From assembly GCF_903166585.1 (NCBI RefSeq), contig NZ_CAESCM010000004.1:278053-342052 (forward strand): DNA of 64,000 bases, read 5' to 3'. The number at the start of each line of letters is the position of its first letter. Within the stretch, counting starts at the first letter, position 1. Positions 36,118-45,821 of this stretch are shown in pieces. Source of the stretch: Pedobacter ghigonis (GTDB lineage Bacteria > Bacteroidota > Bacteroidia > Sphingobacteriales > Sphingobacteriaceae). A program made the translations under genes and the position numbers. The notes below the pieces were generated by a model, which was given only the letters and a program-made list of their open reading frames with translations, had not been told where the DNA came from and made no database searches.

Positions 36118-37611
36118 TTATTTACCCCACCAAACTTTAGTATAGATAGGAACCTGCGCTGGTGTATTAGAGTTTCTGCTTTTCTCAAAATCAGGATATA
36201 CAAATCTTCTTGGAAAATTGCCTGCACCAGTTACTCCATTTGGCGTGTAAACCAACTGACCTGGGGCATAGCCCGCATCTGTCGAATAAACCGCACTGAT
36301 CTTAGGGTAGCCTGTTCTGTTTTGTTCGAAGAAAGCTTCTAATGCATGTGAGCCAAATAGTGAGGCCCATTTCTGAACAATAATTGCTTCAAGGTTTACA
36401 TTTATATCAGCTGATGCCGGATAAGCATAAGTTGTTGCAAGTAAAGTAGCTCCATTTAAGCCAAGTTTTGCAAATGCAGCCAAAACGCCGGCATCATAAA
36501 GATCTTTTGCGCCTGCACCTCCAAAATAACGTAGGCGAGCCTCTGCCTGCATAAAGTAAGATTCTTCTTTTGAAATTAGCGGAACAGCATCCGTAGCATT
36601 TACCACAACATTAACTGCATTATTGTATTCAGGGTGTGCAGCAGCGCCCAGATAATCTCCCTGATTAATGGAAATAGGATCGGCTTCACCAAAATATACT
36701 TCTGCTCTTGGATCTTGGTTTTTCTTTAACCAAGAGGTAAATGTAACACTTGCTTTTAAGTTATCAGGGGTATTTAACCTTCTGAAATTATATTCATAAA
36801 AAGGGTTACTTTTATTCGGTACATCTGTAAATATATCTACCTTGGCATCTTCATCAAGAAACTTAGCGCCATCCTGATAAAGTTTCAATATACCAGCCTG
36901 TGCTTCTGCAGGTTTGGCATTCACCATCCTTAAATACATTTTTAATTTTAATGTATTAGCAAACTTTTCCCAGCTAGCCATAACATCTGCTGATGCTCCT
37001 TTCTTACCAAAAACAAAATCTGTTTTAATTTGCGCATCTGTAAGTGGTGCTGTTTTATAATCTTTAGCTAAAGCTGCATTAATTTCAGCAATTAATGAGG
37101 TATAAATGGTATAACCGTCATCAAATTTAGGCTGAAGATTTCCTCCCGCTTTAAGTGCTTCCGAATAAGGAACTTTATCAAATAAATCAACCAATACTTC
37201 ATAAGTATAGGCTTTCATTACAGTATTCATGAGGTTATACCTCCAATCCTGAGCAGCTACAGATTTGCTAATGCCCAATTGATAATCCGTTAAAGCACCT
37301 GCAAATAATTCAGAGTATGGCCCATTAATAAAGTTCGATGTTGCCTGAACATCGTATGAATCAACCGTTCTGAATTGGCTTGAATTACTGTTTTGAGTCC
37401 AAAACTGAGACCATAAACCACCAATGATTGATAAGTCTCCTCCGGTTCTGGAAACTGTTGAAATTACCGCAGAGGGAAACAAGGTCTCAACCGTTGCAGA
37501 TTCAACAGGGGGATTATTAGGACTTTGGTTAATGTCGAGCTTCTTACAACTCGCAATAATCAACAAAGTCGAAAAAGCTAAAACTTGCGTTTTTCTTAAT
37601 ATATTTTTCAT
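36118..37611 (-). CDS. SusD-like lipoprotein of the SusD-like_2 type (pair 3)
   Basis: A 497-aa surface lipoprotein with lipobox IIASC (Cys22) and the subgroup motif LDINQSPNNPPVESA. TPR-like helices are present (NTVMKAYTYEVLVDLFDKVPYSEAL). The C-terminal segment WASLFGSHALEAFFEQNRTGYPKI corresponds to the SusD hallmark. It begins 12 bases after SusC 3 and is followed by the Lipid_bd-type lipoprotein. Confidence 0.9.
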   Translation of the reverse strand: MKNILRKTQVLAFSTLLIIASCKKLDINQSPNNPPVESATVETLFPSAVISTVSRTGGDLSIIGGLWSQFWTQNSNSSQFRTVDSYDVQATSNFINGPYSELFAGALTDYQLGISKSVAAQDWRYNLMNTVMKAYTYEVLVDLFDKVPYSEALKAGGNLQPKFDDGYTIYTSLIAEINAALAKDYKTAPLTDAQIKTDFVFGKKGASADVMASWEKFANTLKLKMYLRMVNAKPAEAQAGILKLYQDGAKFLDEDAKVDIFTDVPNKSNPFYEYNFRRLNTPDNLKASVTFTSWLKKNQDPRAEVYFGEADPISINQGDYLGAAAHPEYNNAVNVVVNATDAVPLISKEESYFMQAEARLRYFGGAGAKDLYDAGVLAAFAKLGLNGATLLATTYAYPASADINVNLEAIIVQKWASLFGSHALEAFFEQNRTGYPKISAVYSTDAGYAPGQLVYTPNGVTGAGNFPRRFVYPDFEKSRNSNTPAQVPIYTKVWWGK

Positions 37612-37623
37612 ACTCAGATGCGA

Positions 37624-40600
37624 TTAAAAGGTTAAGTTTAAAGAAATACCAACATTACGAACAGATGGTCCTGTTCTGAATTCCCCAAACTCACTGGTTA
37701 AATCATTACCAAAGTTAGAAACCTCTGGATCAATAGTTCTGTTTTCTCTAGGCAACCAGGTAATCAGGTTACGTCCATAAACAGTAAGCGTAGCCCTATC
37801 TGCTCTGATTTTTTGAGCAATCGATTTTGGCAATGAATAAGATAATGTAATATCTCTTACTTTTAAGAATGTTTTATCTAAAATTCTATTCTGATAGGCA
37901 ACTGCTTTACCATTGTTAGTATAATATAAAGCATTTACATTTCCTTCAGTAATAGGGGTCGTGTTCTCTACATAGCTTACACCACCGCCAGGATTATTAA
38001 CCTGCACTACTGAATTAGGAATGATAAACGTTCTTCTATCATTGTACAAAGTTTTGATGTCGTTACCTACGAAATTCAGCAAATCTGCTGTTCCCGAATA
38101 AAACACACCACCTTTACGATAATCTAAGGTAAAGCCTAAAGTAAACTGTTTAAATTTGAAAGAGTTAGTTAGCCCCATAATAAAATCGCGCTGCGAAGTT
38201 CCATAGCTTTCATTGTTATCAGCAAGCAATGGGAATCCATTACTACCAACAACGATTCTTCCTTGTGGATCGTATTTTGCAACTGGTGCTTCCAAAACAC
38301 CTAATGGCTGACCTACTCTTGCTACAAACTGAGCATCATAAGCCGTGTTTAAAATTAATTTGTCTAAGCCATCAGGTAGCTCAAGTACCAGGTTACGGTT
38401 TCTTGTAAACGTATAGCCAATATCCCAGGTAAAGTTTTCATTTTTAACAGGTGTACCCGTTAATGCGATCTCCACACCTCGGTTACGAACCTTACCAAAG
38501 TTTACTACTCTCGAAGTTACACCTGACGATGGTGCTGTTACAACCGGGATAATCTGATCTTTAGTTACACGATTATAGTAAGAGACATCTAAACCTAAAC
38601 GGTTATTAAAGAATCTGATCTCGCCGCCAAACTCAGTTTCAGTACTGATCTCAGGTCTTAGATCCGGATTGTTTAATACGTTAGAAACCGAGTAACCAGG
38701 AACGCCAGCAATCGGGAAGATAATGTTACCAAAACCTAACGCCGCACTTGTTCTCGATAAGGTATTGAAAATACGGTAAGGATCAGTATCACTACCAGTT
38801 TGACCAACTGCAGCCCTAACTTTAAGGAAGCTGATTTTAGCAGCAGATAAATCCCATGCATCAGAAAGAACTACAGCCAGGTTTGCTCCAGGATAAAAGA
38901 AGCTTCTATTATTTGATGGAAGCGTTGAACTCCAGTCATTTCTTGCATTTAATGTTAAGAAAGCATAGTTTTTATAGCCTAATGTAGCAGAAGCATAGGC
39001 GCCAAACAATCTTCTCTCACTCTCAGCACTTGTACTGGTTGGATCGTTTGCACTATTGTTAATCTGATAAAAACCTGGGATGGCCAGATTTTCAACGCCT
39101 GTATATAATGAGCGGTAACCCCGGTCGTTATAGTTAACTCCAATTAAAGCATTGATATCGAAATCTGTTCCGAATTTTTTAGTAAACAATGCATTGAATT
39201 TCGAATCATATTCGAAATATCTTTCAGCACCCTCAACTACGTTACCAACACTTTCTTGCCTTACCGCACCTTCATCGTTTCCGCCGCCAGCCCAGCTACC
39301 AATTGCAGGATTGTTTTTGGCATTCCAGAATTTAGTTGCATTGTTGGTTAAATCGGCTCCTTGTTGGAACTGGAATGATAACCAGTCTGTAGCTTTGAAT
39401 TTAACATCTACGTTTCCATAAAAACGGTCGCTTTTGAAACGTGAGCCATTTTCGTAAACAGAATAATATGGGTTTTGCGCGAAAGGAGAAAAATAATTAT
39501 CTACATTGTAGAATTTATTATTGTAATCTTTAAAATTGGTAAACGGATAATCTACAGGGATCTGTAATAAATCTTCGTAAAATGAAGATCCAATCCCAGA
39601 TACCGCCTGACCGGTTTGAACAGCCCTTGTATTTTTACCTACGTAATTTGCAGAAGCAGTTACAGTAAGCCCCTTATATTTGGTTGAACCATTTAATGAT
39701 AAGTTATTACGCTTATACATATCGTTCGATCCTGGCAGAATACCATCACTGTAGATGTTGCCATAAGAAAGGTGGAACGTGGATGTTTCATTACCACCGC
39801 TTAGTGCTAAAGTGTTGTTAAATTCCTGCCCTGTATCAAATGCGTCGCGAAAATTATCCTTCACAGCTACAAAAGGTTTTGTTTCCTGATCGCCGTTAAT
39901 AATCGGACCCCATGGTCTTGTCATACCGTCCAGTTTTGGACCCCAGCTTCCGTTTTCAGCCAACCAGTTTTGCTTGCTCCAACCTTGACCATATTGATCC
40001 TGGATACTTGGAACAATAGCAACATTTGTAAAAGATGCTGCCGAGCTCAAATCAATTTTTAAGGCGCCTGCCTTACCTTTTTTAGTTGTAATTAAGATTA
40101 CACCATTCGAAGCTCTGGAACCGTACAATGAACTTGCCGCCGCACCTTTGAGGATACTGATTGTTTCAATGTCATTTGGATTGATATCGTTTGCGCCATT
40201 TCCAAAATCGTAATTCTCAGAAATGTCTCCAACTGTACCTTCTGCTGATGTGCCACCTGGCCTTGAATTGTTAATCGGAACTCCATCAATTACATAAAGC
40301 GGCTGATTATTTCCTCCAACAGATGAAAACCCCCTTAAAATTACTTTACTCGACCCACCTGGAGACCCCGATGTAGTAGATATATCAACACCGGCAACCT
40401 TACCTTGTAAGCCTGCAACTGCATTGGTTGGGGCACCTCTGTTGATGTCTTCAGTTCCAACCTGTGTAGAAGAGTAACCCAGGGTTTTCTTTTCTCTCGA
40501 AACCCCTAATGCAGTTACCACAACTTCTCCAAGTTGTTTTGAATCTGAAGATAGAACTACGTTAATTACGGTTTGAGTACCAATCTCACGAGTTTGAGTG

Positions 40601-40836
40601 GTAAAACCAATAGACGAAAACTCTAGTGATTTTGCTGTAGATGGAACTTTTAATGTGTACTTTCCACTAGGATCCGTCGATGTTCCTAATGTTGTTCCCA
40701 GTACCTTGATGCTGACTCCAGGAATGGGCAATTTGTCATCTTGCGCCGTAACAGTTCCTGTGATTGTTCGATCCTGTGCCATTGCATTTATTGCAAAAAG
40801 CATGAGAATGAACAAACTCTGTAAAAGTTTTTTCAT
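37624..40836 (-). CDS. SusC/RagA-family TonB-linked outer-membrane transporter (pair 3)
   Basis: A 1070-aa TonB-dependent transporter. Signal peptide MKKLLQSLFILMLFAINAMAQ, carboxypeptidase-regulatory-like domain (about 22-110, ITGTVTAQDDKLPIPGVSIK), TonB-box-like EVVVTALGVSREKK, plug domain (about 115-255, LRGFSSVGGNNQPLYVIDGV, SLYGSRASNGVILITTKKG), barrel to NVGISLNLTF. It is closest in its first 60 residues to the other two minus-strand SusC proteins. Confidence 0.93.
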   Translation of the reverse strand: MKKLLQSLFILMLFAINAMAQDRTITGTVTAQDDKLPIPGVSIKVLGTTLGTSTDPSGKYTLKVPSTAKSLEFSSIGFTTQTREIGTQTVINVVLSSDSKQLGEVVVTALGVSREKKTLGYSSTQVGTEDINRGAPTNAVAGLQGKVAGVDISTTSGSPGGSSKVILRGFSSVGGNNQPLYVIDGVPINNSRPGGTSAEGTVGDISENYDFGNGANDINPNDIETISILKGAAASSLYGSRASNGVILITTKKGKAGALKIDLSSAASFTNVAIVPSIQDQYGQGWSKQNWLAENGSWGPKLDGMTRPWGPIINGDQETKPFVAVKDNFRDAFDTGQEFNNTLALSGGNETSTFHLSYGNIYSDGILPGSNDMYKRNNLSLNGSTKYKGLTVTASANYVGKNTRAVQTGQAVSGIGSSFYEDLLQIPVDYPFTNFKDYNNKFYNVDNYFSPFAQNPYYSVYENGSRFKSDRFYGNVDVKFKATDWLSFQFQQGADLTNNATKFWNAKNNPAIGSWAGGGNDEGAVRQESVGNVVEGAERYFEYDSKFNALFTKKFGTDFDINALIGVNYNDRGYRSLYTGVENLAIPGFYQINNSANDPTSTSAESERRLFGAYASATLGYKNYAFLTLNARNDWSSTLPSNNRSFFYPGANLAVVLSDAWDLSAAKISFLKVRAAVGQTGSDTDPYRIFNTLSRTSAALGFGNIIFPIAGVPGYSVSNVLNNPDLRPEISTETEFGGEIRFFNNRLGLDVSYYNRVTKDQIIPVVTAPSSGVTSRVVNFGKVRNRGVEIALTGTPVKNENFTWDIGYTFTRNRNLVLELPDGLDKLILNTAYDAQFVARVGQPLGVLEAPVAKYDPQGRIVVGSNGFPLLADNNESYGTSQRDFIMGLTNSFKFKQFTLGFTLDYRKGGVFYSGTADLLNFVGNDIKTLYNDRRTFIIPNSVVQVNNPGGGVSYVENTTPITEGNVNALYYTNNGKAVAYQNRILDKTFLKVRDITLSYSLPKSIAQKIRADRATLTVYGRNLITWLPRENRTIDPEVSNFGNDLTSEFGEFRTGPSVRNVGISLNLTF

Positions 40837-40900
40837 AGTAGAATAGGTTAGTTAATGTGTAAAAATAATACGCTAAATTAGAGTTACTTAATTCCTCAAG

Positions 40901-40952
40901 CAAATTATTTTTAACGTTTTTTAACTAATCTTGTCCTAAACACGCCCTAAGG
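40901..40952 (-). promoter_or_regulatory. Putative promoter/operator of SusC pair 3
   Basis: Minus strand: ATAATTTG (complement of 40901-40908), preceded by GTTAAAAAACGTTAAAAA (complement of 40908-40925, two GTTAAAA units ten bases apart) and by CTTAGGGCGTGTTTA (complement of 40937-40951). The same three elements occur in the same order before SusC pair 2, with slightly different spacing. Confidence 0.45.
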
Positions 40953-41020
40953 CCGATTTTATAAGCGTAACTTTTTCGTTAACTAAAAAATTAGGGGTCA
41001 ACTTTGACTTATAGGGTATG

Positions 41021-43516
41021 TTAATAACTACAGAAAATAACGTTACCTAGCAGTGTTTTCCCACCCTCCCAAAAGTTCCTGAAAAGGGGGTCGTTAGCCA
41101 GGTAAACTACCTGCCCGCGACCGAAATCCTGAACGCCGATAAGCAAGCCACTTTTGAGTTCTTCTCTTGCTTTTTTACCAACTATACCGGCCATTAAACT
41201 TTTTTCGTTAACCAGGCCTACGTTCCAGCCCTTGGCAAATGGTTCGTATATTTTTCTATCTGTTTTTAAGCTGTAATAAGTTTTGCCCAGCCCGTAAGAA
41301 AATGGGTGAGAAGCATCGAGGTTAATTTTATAAATGGCACCAGGTATGGTGGTTTCGAAATCATCCCTGTCTTTATCCTTAAAAAGAAGTTTGTTGGCAT
41401 CCGGCTTTTCATCTTTCTTAACCGCAGCTTCTCTCTTTTTAATATCAAAGCCCTTTTTATCCAAAACACTCTCAACTGCATCTTCCATTAAAATCAGTTT
41501 CCCGCCTTTATTTAACCAGGCGGTTAAACCATCGCCTATATATGGGCCATAGCTGCCATCGGGCAGAATCAGGATATTTACCTTATTGATATCTAAATTA
41601 TTAATGTCTTTAGCATTGATAATGCTGGGTGAGAGATTTAAATTATGTTCCAGATAAAACCAAACTTCGCCAAAAGCAAGCGAAGAAACCTCCATGCCCG
41701 ATACAACAGCTATTTTGGGTTGTTTTAATAATGGATAAACATTAGAACCGAAATCTTTGCCTTTTTCTACAAAACCGCTCGAAACTGCCTGAATGGGCTT
41801 GTCTAATTTCCGTGCAATCGCAGCCAACTTATCTTTTACTCCCCTCATCAGCCTTTCATTTTCAGCCCTAAGTATTATTAAGGTCCCGGCGGGGTAATCT
41901 TTGCCGTTTACCGAAAACGGCTGATCGGCCTGCCTCACTTTGATATTTTCTTTTTGCAAGGCAATTAACACCTGAGCGTCTTCACTCGTACCCCAGCTAA
42001 ATAACCAGGCCAGTGGCTTATCGATCTCGTTACTTGCTATTCTAGGCTCATCGAGGCTAGAAAATTTGCCTTTGATATTTTCCTTACTTGCATAAGCTTT
42101 TAATCCGAACACATAAGGTAGCGCCCAGGCAGTAATATCATAGGTATTCGAATCGGTTACAACGGTATGTGGTTCTAAAAGCACATTGGCCAGCACTGCG
42201 CGAGATTGCAGCACATTTACAATTAAATCGTTCCGGCCTACCGAAAAATTCTCTTCTTTTTGTGTATCGTAATCGTAACCACGGCCTTGTTTATCGCCCC
42301 CAAAAGCAAATTCTATTTTATTTTTAGTTAACAGCTCAGCCAGCTTTTTTAAGCGCGACAGGTTGCCTGCCTTAATGATATAGCTTTTGTAAATACCAGG
42401 CGCACTGATAATCCCTTCCTGAAAGTATTTCTTATATTCTTCTAAGAGTTTATTGTGGCTTAAAGCGGTGATTTCAACCGTCGACATTCCTGTTGTAAAA
42501 TGGTGGGCAATGCGGTCTTTCAGGGTTAACGTGTCGCCATCGTTGGTTACTACCGATAAACCCGCCCTGATGCCCCCTTGCTCATAGGTCATCCCGATCG
42601 ATCCGTTGTATAGCGGATAGGTATCGCCATAAGAGGGGTAAAGTAAATCGAAACGCTCTTTGGTGAAATATTGCCAGCCTTCTGCATCGAAATACTTGGC
42701 ATTATTTTTCCCAACTACCACCTGAAAGCTTTTTTGCCATGGTGTAATATCCTGGTGAACAGGCTCGGCCGCTGGCGCAAAATAATAGGGCTCATTGTAG
42801 CTTTGTTCGTGAAAATCGACATGCACCTGAGGCATCCATAGGTTGTATAAAGCCAATCTTTGCTGGCTCTCTATTTGCGTTTGCCAGGCCCAGTCGCGGT
42901 TTAAATCGAAATAATAATGATTTGGCCTGCCGCCCGGCCAGGGCTCAATGTGCTCGCGAGAAGCAGGATCAGCATTAGGTGTTTTTCCAACAACACTGTT
43001 AAAATAATTCACATAGCGATCACGTCCGTCAGGATTTAGGCAGGGATCGATCACCACCACAGTGTTTTTTAACCATTCGGCAGCAGGCTTATTGGTGCCC
43101 GATACCAACGTGTATAACATCTTCATCGATGTTTCGGTAGAGCTTGCTTCGTTGCCGTGTACATTATAACTTAACCAAAGTATGGCTGGCTGGTTAGTCA
43201 AATCAACATTGTTGTTGGTTCCGGCTGTCAGTTTTAAATTATTATTTCTGATTTGTTCCAACCGGTTTATATTTTCAGGCGTTGAAACAATGCCTACCAG
43301 TAGTGGCCTTCCTTCATTTGTTTTGCCATATTCAATTAGTTTAGTGTTTTTCGGAGAAGCCGCAGCAGTCTGCCTGAAAAAATCGGCTACTTTATGGTGC
43401 GGTGTAAAGTGCGTGCCAAGTTCGTAACCCAGAAAATCGTCCGGGGTTTTCAGCTGCGCCTGTACCCATAAAACAGAGCTCAGCAAGATGAGGCAGAACG
43501 TTAACAGTCTTTTCAT
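41021..43516 (-). CDS. Exported M14-family zinc carboxypeptidase-like protein
   Basis: An 831-aa secreted peptidase. The signal peptide ends WVQAQ (about 1-21). Zinc-binding H120-G-N-E123 lies in LSYNVHGNEASSTETS and the third ligand H232 in MPQVHVDFHEQ. DPCLNPDGRDRY and DLNRDWAWQTQIES supply the substrate-binding Asn/Arg. The remaining 500 residues are a C-terminal extension common to the large Bacteroidota M14 proteins, including a DJ-1/GATase-like stretch (LILPDGSYGPYIGDGLTAWLNKGGKLIL). It acts in the periplasm or outside, on unknown peptides. Divergent from murF. Confidence 0.88.
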   Translation of the reverse strand: MKRLLTFCLILLSSVLWVQAQLKTPDDFLGYELGTHFTPHHKVADFFRQTAAASPKNTKLIEYGKTNEGRPLLVGIVSTPENINRLEQIRNNNLKLTAGTNNNVDLTNQPAILWLSYNVHGNEASSTETSMKMLYTLVSGTNKPAAEWLKNTVVVIDPCLNPDGRDRYVNYFNSVVGKTPNADPASREHIEPWPGGRPNHYYFDLNRDWAWQTQIESQQRLALYNLWMPQVHVDFHEQSYNEPYYFAPAAEPVHQDITPWQKSFQVVVGKNNAKYFDAEGWQYFTKERFDLLYPSYGDTYPLYNGSIGMTYEQGGIRAGLSVVTNDGDTLTLKDRIAHHFTTGMSTVEITALSHNKLLEEYKKYFQEGIISAPGIYKSYIIKAGNLSRLKKLAELLTKNKIEFAFGGDKQGRGYDYDTQKEENFSVGRNDLIVNVLQSRAVLANVLLEPHTVVTDSNTYDITAWALPYVFGLKAYASKENIKGKFSSLDEPRIASNEIDKPLAWLFSWGTSEDAQVLIALQKENIKVRQADQPFSVNGKDYPAGTLIILRAENERLMRGVKDKLAAIARKLDKPIQAVSSGFVEKGKDFGSNVYPLLKQPKIAVVSGMEVSSLAFGEVWFYLEHNLNLSPSIINAKDINNLDINKVNILILPDGSYGPYIGDGLTAWLNKGGKLILMEDAVESVLDKKGFDIKKREAAVKKDEKPDANKLLFKDKDRDDFETTIPGAIYKINLDASHPFSYGLGKTYYSLKTDRKIYEPFAKGWNVGLVNEKSLMAGIVGKKAREELKSGLLIGVQDFGRGQVVYLANDPLFRNFWEGGKTLLGNVIFCSY

Positions 43517-43599
43517 GCGAAAATAATTTTACCTAATGTACTAATTTTGTTTTTTGTTGTTGCTAAAGCTTAATTTTACATCACATTTTTTACGACCAC

Positions 43600-44901
43600 A
43601 TGATCACAACCGAAAAGCTATACGACCATTACCTTAAAAACCCTGTTATTTCTACCGATACGAGAAACATTACTCCCGGTTGTATCTTTTTTGCCTTGAA
43701 AGGTGATCTTTTTAATGCGAACGAATTTGCTCATCAGGCAATAGAAAAGGGAGCAGCCTACGCTGTAATTGATGAGGAAAAGTATGCAGAAAATGCACAG
43801 TGTTTATTGGTAGATGATGTTTTAAATACCTTGCAGGATCTGGCCCGTTATCACCGTAAGCAACTCAACATCCCTGTTATCGGCTTAACAGGCAGTAACG
43901 GAAAAACCACGAGTAAAGAGCTGGTAAATGCTGTATTGGCCGAACGTTATAAAACTTTTGCCACTTTTGGCAACCTCAATAACCACATTGGTGTGCCGCT
44001 ATCTATCTTAGCGATTACCGCCGATGTGCAGATTGCCGTGATAGAAATGGGCGCTAACCACCAGAAAGAAATTGAACTGCTTTGCACCATCGCCCAACCC
44101 ACCCATGGTATTATAACCAATGTTGGGATGGCTCATTTAGATGGCTTCGGTGGTTTTGAGGGCGTAAAAAAAGGAAAAGCAGAGCTTTATGCTTACCTGA
44201 AAGCAAACAATGGTTACACTTTCATCAACCGGAATAATCCATATCTGCTCGAAATGAGTGCTAATGCAGGCTTAAATAAGCTGATTTATTATGGCACCGA
44301 TAACGGAAATACGATTAAAGGAACACTAAAAAGCAGTGATCCTTTTATTGAGGTAGCATGGACAAACCACGAAGCTGAATCTACAGTTAAAACCAATTTA
44401 ACAGGCAGTTACAATTTCGAAAACATACTTGCGGCCATCTGTATTGGCGATTTCTTTGACATGATTCCTGAAGAAATTAATACTGGTTTAGCTAACTACC
44501 AACCCAAAAACAACCGCTCGCAATTAACTAAAACTGAAAAAAACACGGTAATCTGCGATTTTTACAATGCCAATCCCAGCAGTATGACTGCTGCATTAAA
44601 TAATATTGCTGTTCTATCTGCCGCAAAAAAGACAGCTATTTTAGGCGATATGTTTGAGCTTGGCCCTGAATCTCCAACTCAGCACCAGTTAATTGTTAAC
44701 CAGGCACAAGAAAGCGGATTAGACCAGCTGATTTTTATCGGCAAATACTTCTACGCATTTAAAGAAGAGGCCAATGCCTTGTTTTTCGAAACACCAGCAG
44801 AAGCGGCCGATTATTTACAGCAAAATCCTGTTCTGGATCATTTGGTATTGCTAAAAGGATCGAGGGGAATGAAATTAGAGCAATTGCTTGCGTATCTGTA
44901 G
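43600..44901 (+). CDS. murF: UDP-N-acetylmuramoyl-tripeptide--D-alanyl-D-alanine ligase
   Basis: Cytoplasmic Mur ligase (433 aa) adding D-Ala-D-Ala to UDP-MurNAc-tripeptide in peptidoglycan synthesis. The N-terminal substrate domain has STDTRNITPGCIFFALKG (about 18-35). The ATP-binding loop GSNGKTT is at 98-104, with FGNLNNHIGVPL and EMGANHQKEI in the central domain. A C-terminal domain with FYNANPSSMTAAL and ILGDMFELG follows. Length is normal. A possible -7 box TAATTTTG lies at 43542-43549. It is not in a dcw cluster here. Confidence 0.95.
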   Translation: MITTEKLYDHYLKNPVISTDTRNITPGCIFFALKGDLFNANEFAHQAIEKGAAYAVIDEEKYAENAQCLLVDDVLNTLQDLARYHRKQLNIPVIGLTGSNGKTTSKELVNAVLAERYKTFATFGNLNNHIGVPLSILAITADVQIAVIEMGANHQKEIELLCTIAQPTHGIITNVGMAHLDGFGGFEGVKKGKAELYAYLKANNGYTFINRNNPYLLEMSANAGLNKLIYYGTDNGNTIKGTLKSSDPFIEVAWTNHEAESTVKTNLTGSYNFENILAAICIGDFFDMIPEEINTGLANYQPKNNRSQLTKTEKNTVICDFYNANPSSMTAALNNIAVLSAAKKTAILGDMFELGPESPTQHQLIVNQAQESGLDQLIFIGKYFYAFKEEANALFFETPAEAADYLQQNPVLDHLVLLKGSRGMKLEQLLAYL

Positions 44902-45029
44902 ATCGCTAATCTCTGCCAAATGGTTTATTGAACGAATAAGAAGCTATAAATACACTTACACGTGGATATATGCTCATTTACCAGCAGAATAGATTTATGG
45001 TTTTCAGATATTTTTTATAAACTTCATCT

Positions 45030-45248
45030 ATGGAATTAACTGATCTGTTTTTGGTTTTTATAGCTTTTCTACTTCCGATAGGAGCTTTACTGGATCTCAT
45101 GAAAGATCAGTCTACTAAGGGAACAAAAGTCATCTGGAGTTTGATGATTATTTTTATTCCACTAATTGGCCCACTTACATATTTAGTGTATAGCAGATAT
45201 ATTTTTTTGTTTGCAAAAAACACGCATCTTGTTGATAAAGACAAATAA
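45030..45248 (+). CDS. Small membrane protein, PLDc_N-like
   Basis: A 72-aa protein with two transmembrane segments (about 5-21 and 36-57). The second contains WSLMIIFIPLIGPLTYLVYSR, which resembles the PLDc_N segment (W...IP.iGp..Y) found at the N-terminus of cardiolipin synthases and as stand-alone small proteins. A short charged tail (NTHLVDKDK) is cytoplasmic or periplasmic. Function unknown. Confidence 0.6.
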   Translation: MELTDLFLVFIAFLLPIGALLDLMKDQSTKGTKVIWSLMIIFIPLIGPLTYLVYSRYIFLFAKNTHLVDKDK

Positions 45249-45326
45249 TTTAAATTACAGATTTATTTAGGTCAATATCACCCTTGTACAAAGAAAGTCT
45301 TAGAAAAAATTACGCCCTACTTGTCG

Positions 45327-45821
45327 TTATTGCGCTTGCTCAATAGCCAGGCCCACATCGCTCACTTCCAGCAGTGGGTTATCGCGCATGTTCTGCTCAA
45401 TTTCGATATCGAATTTTCCGTTGCGTGGAAAATGGTAGTTGGTAAGCATAGGCAGGGTATAGCTAAACAGATTACCAGATCCACTTCCCAACCATTCGCC
45501 ATCATTTTTGGCTAACTTGTATTGGTAGCGTCTGGTTACCTTTTGCTTCCCGTCTTTAAAGTGCGCCAGGATAAAAATATTGGCATACTTATAATCAGCA
45601 GTATGCCTTAATTTGAAGTAAATGTTATAACCTTTGGTGTAATCCTTAATCTCAAATGGTGTAGAAATGTGGTTACGGTAAGTCCAGCGCCGATCGGCCA
45701 CCTCAACATTACTGTCGATTACACTACTACTGGTACAGCCTGCCAACAACGATACCATTACACAAAAACCGAAAACCAGCAGGTTTATTTTATTCGGCAG
45801 CAGGTTTATTTTCTGAACCAT
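45327..45821 (-). CDS. gldH: Gliding-motility lipoprotein GldH
   Basis: A 164-aa lipoprotein with lipobox LLAGC (Cys29) and the GldH pattern RWTYRNHISTPFEIKDYTKGYNIYFKLRHTADY, then GNLFSYTLPM and DIEIEQNMRDNPLLEVSDVGLAIE. GldH is associated with the gliding/type IX secretion apparatus in Flavobacterium, but homologues occur widely in non-gliding Bacteroidota. Its start lies inside the end of the upstream ricT gene (32-base overlap), so it is translationally coupled. Confidence 0.88.
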   Translation of the reverse strand: MVQKINLLPNKINLLVFGFCVMVSLLAGCTSSSVIDSNVEVADRRWTYRNHISTPFEIKDYTKGYNIYFKLRHTADYKYANIFILAHFKDGKQKVTRRYQYKLAKNDGEWLGSGSGNLFSYTLPMLTNYHFPRNGKFDIEIEQNMRDNPLLEVSDVGLAIEQAQ

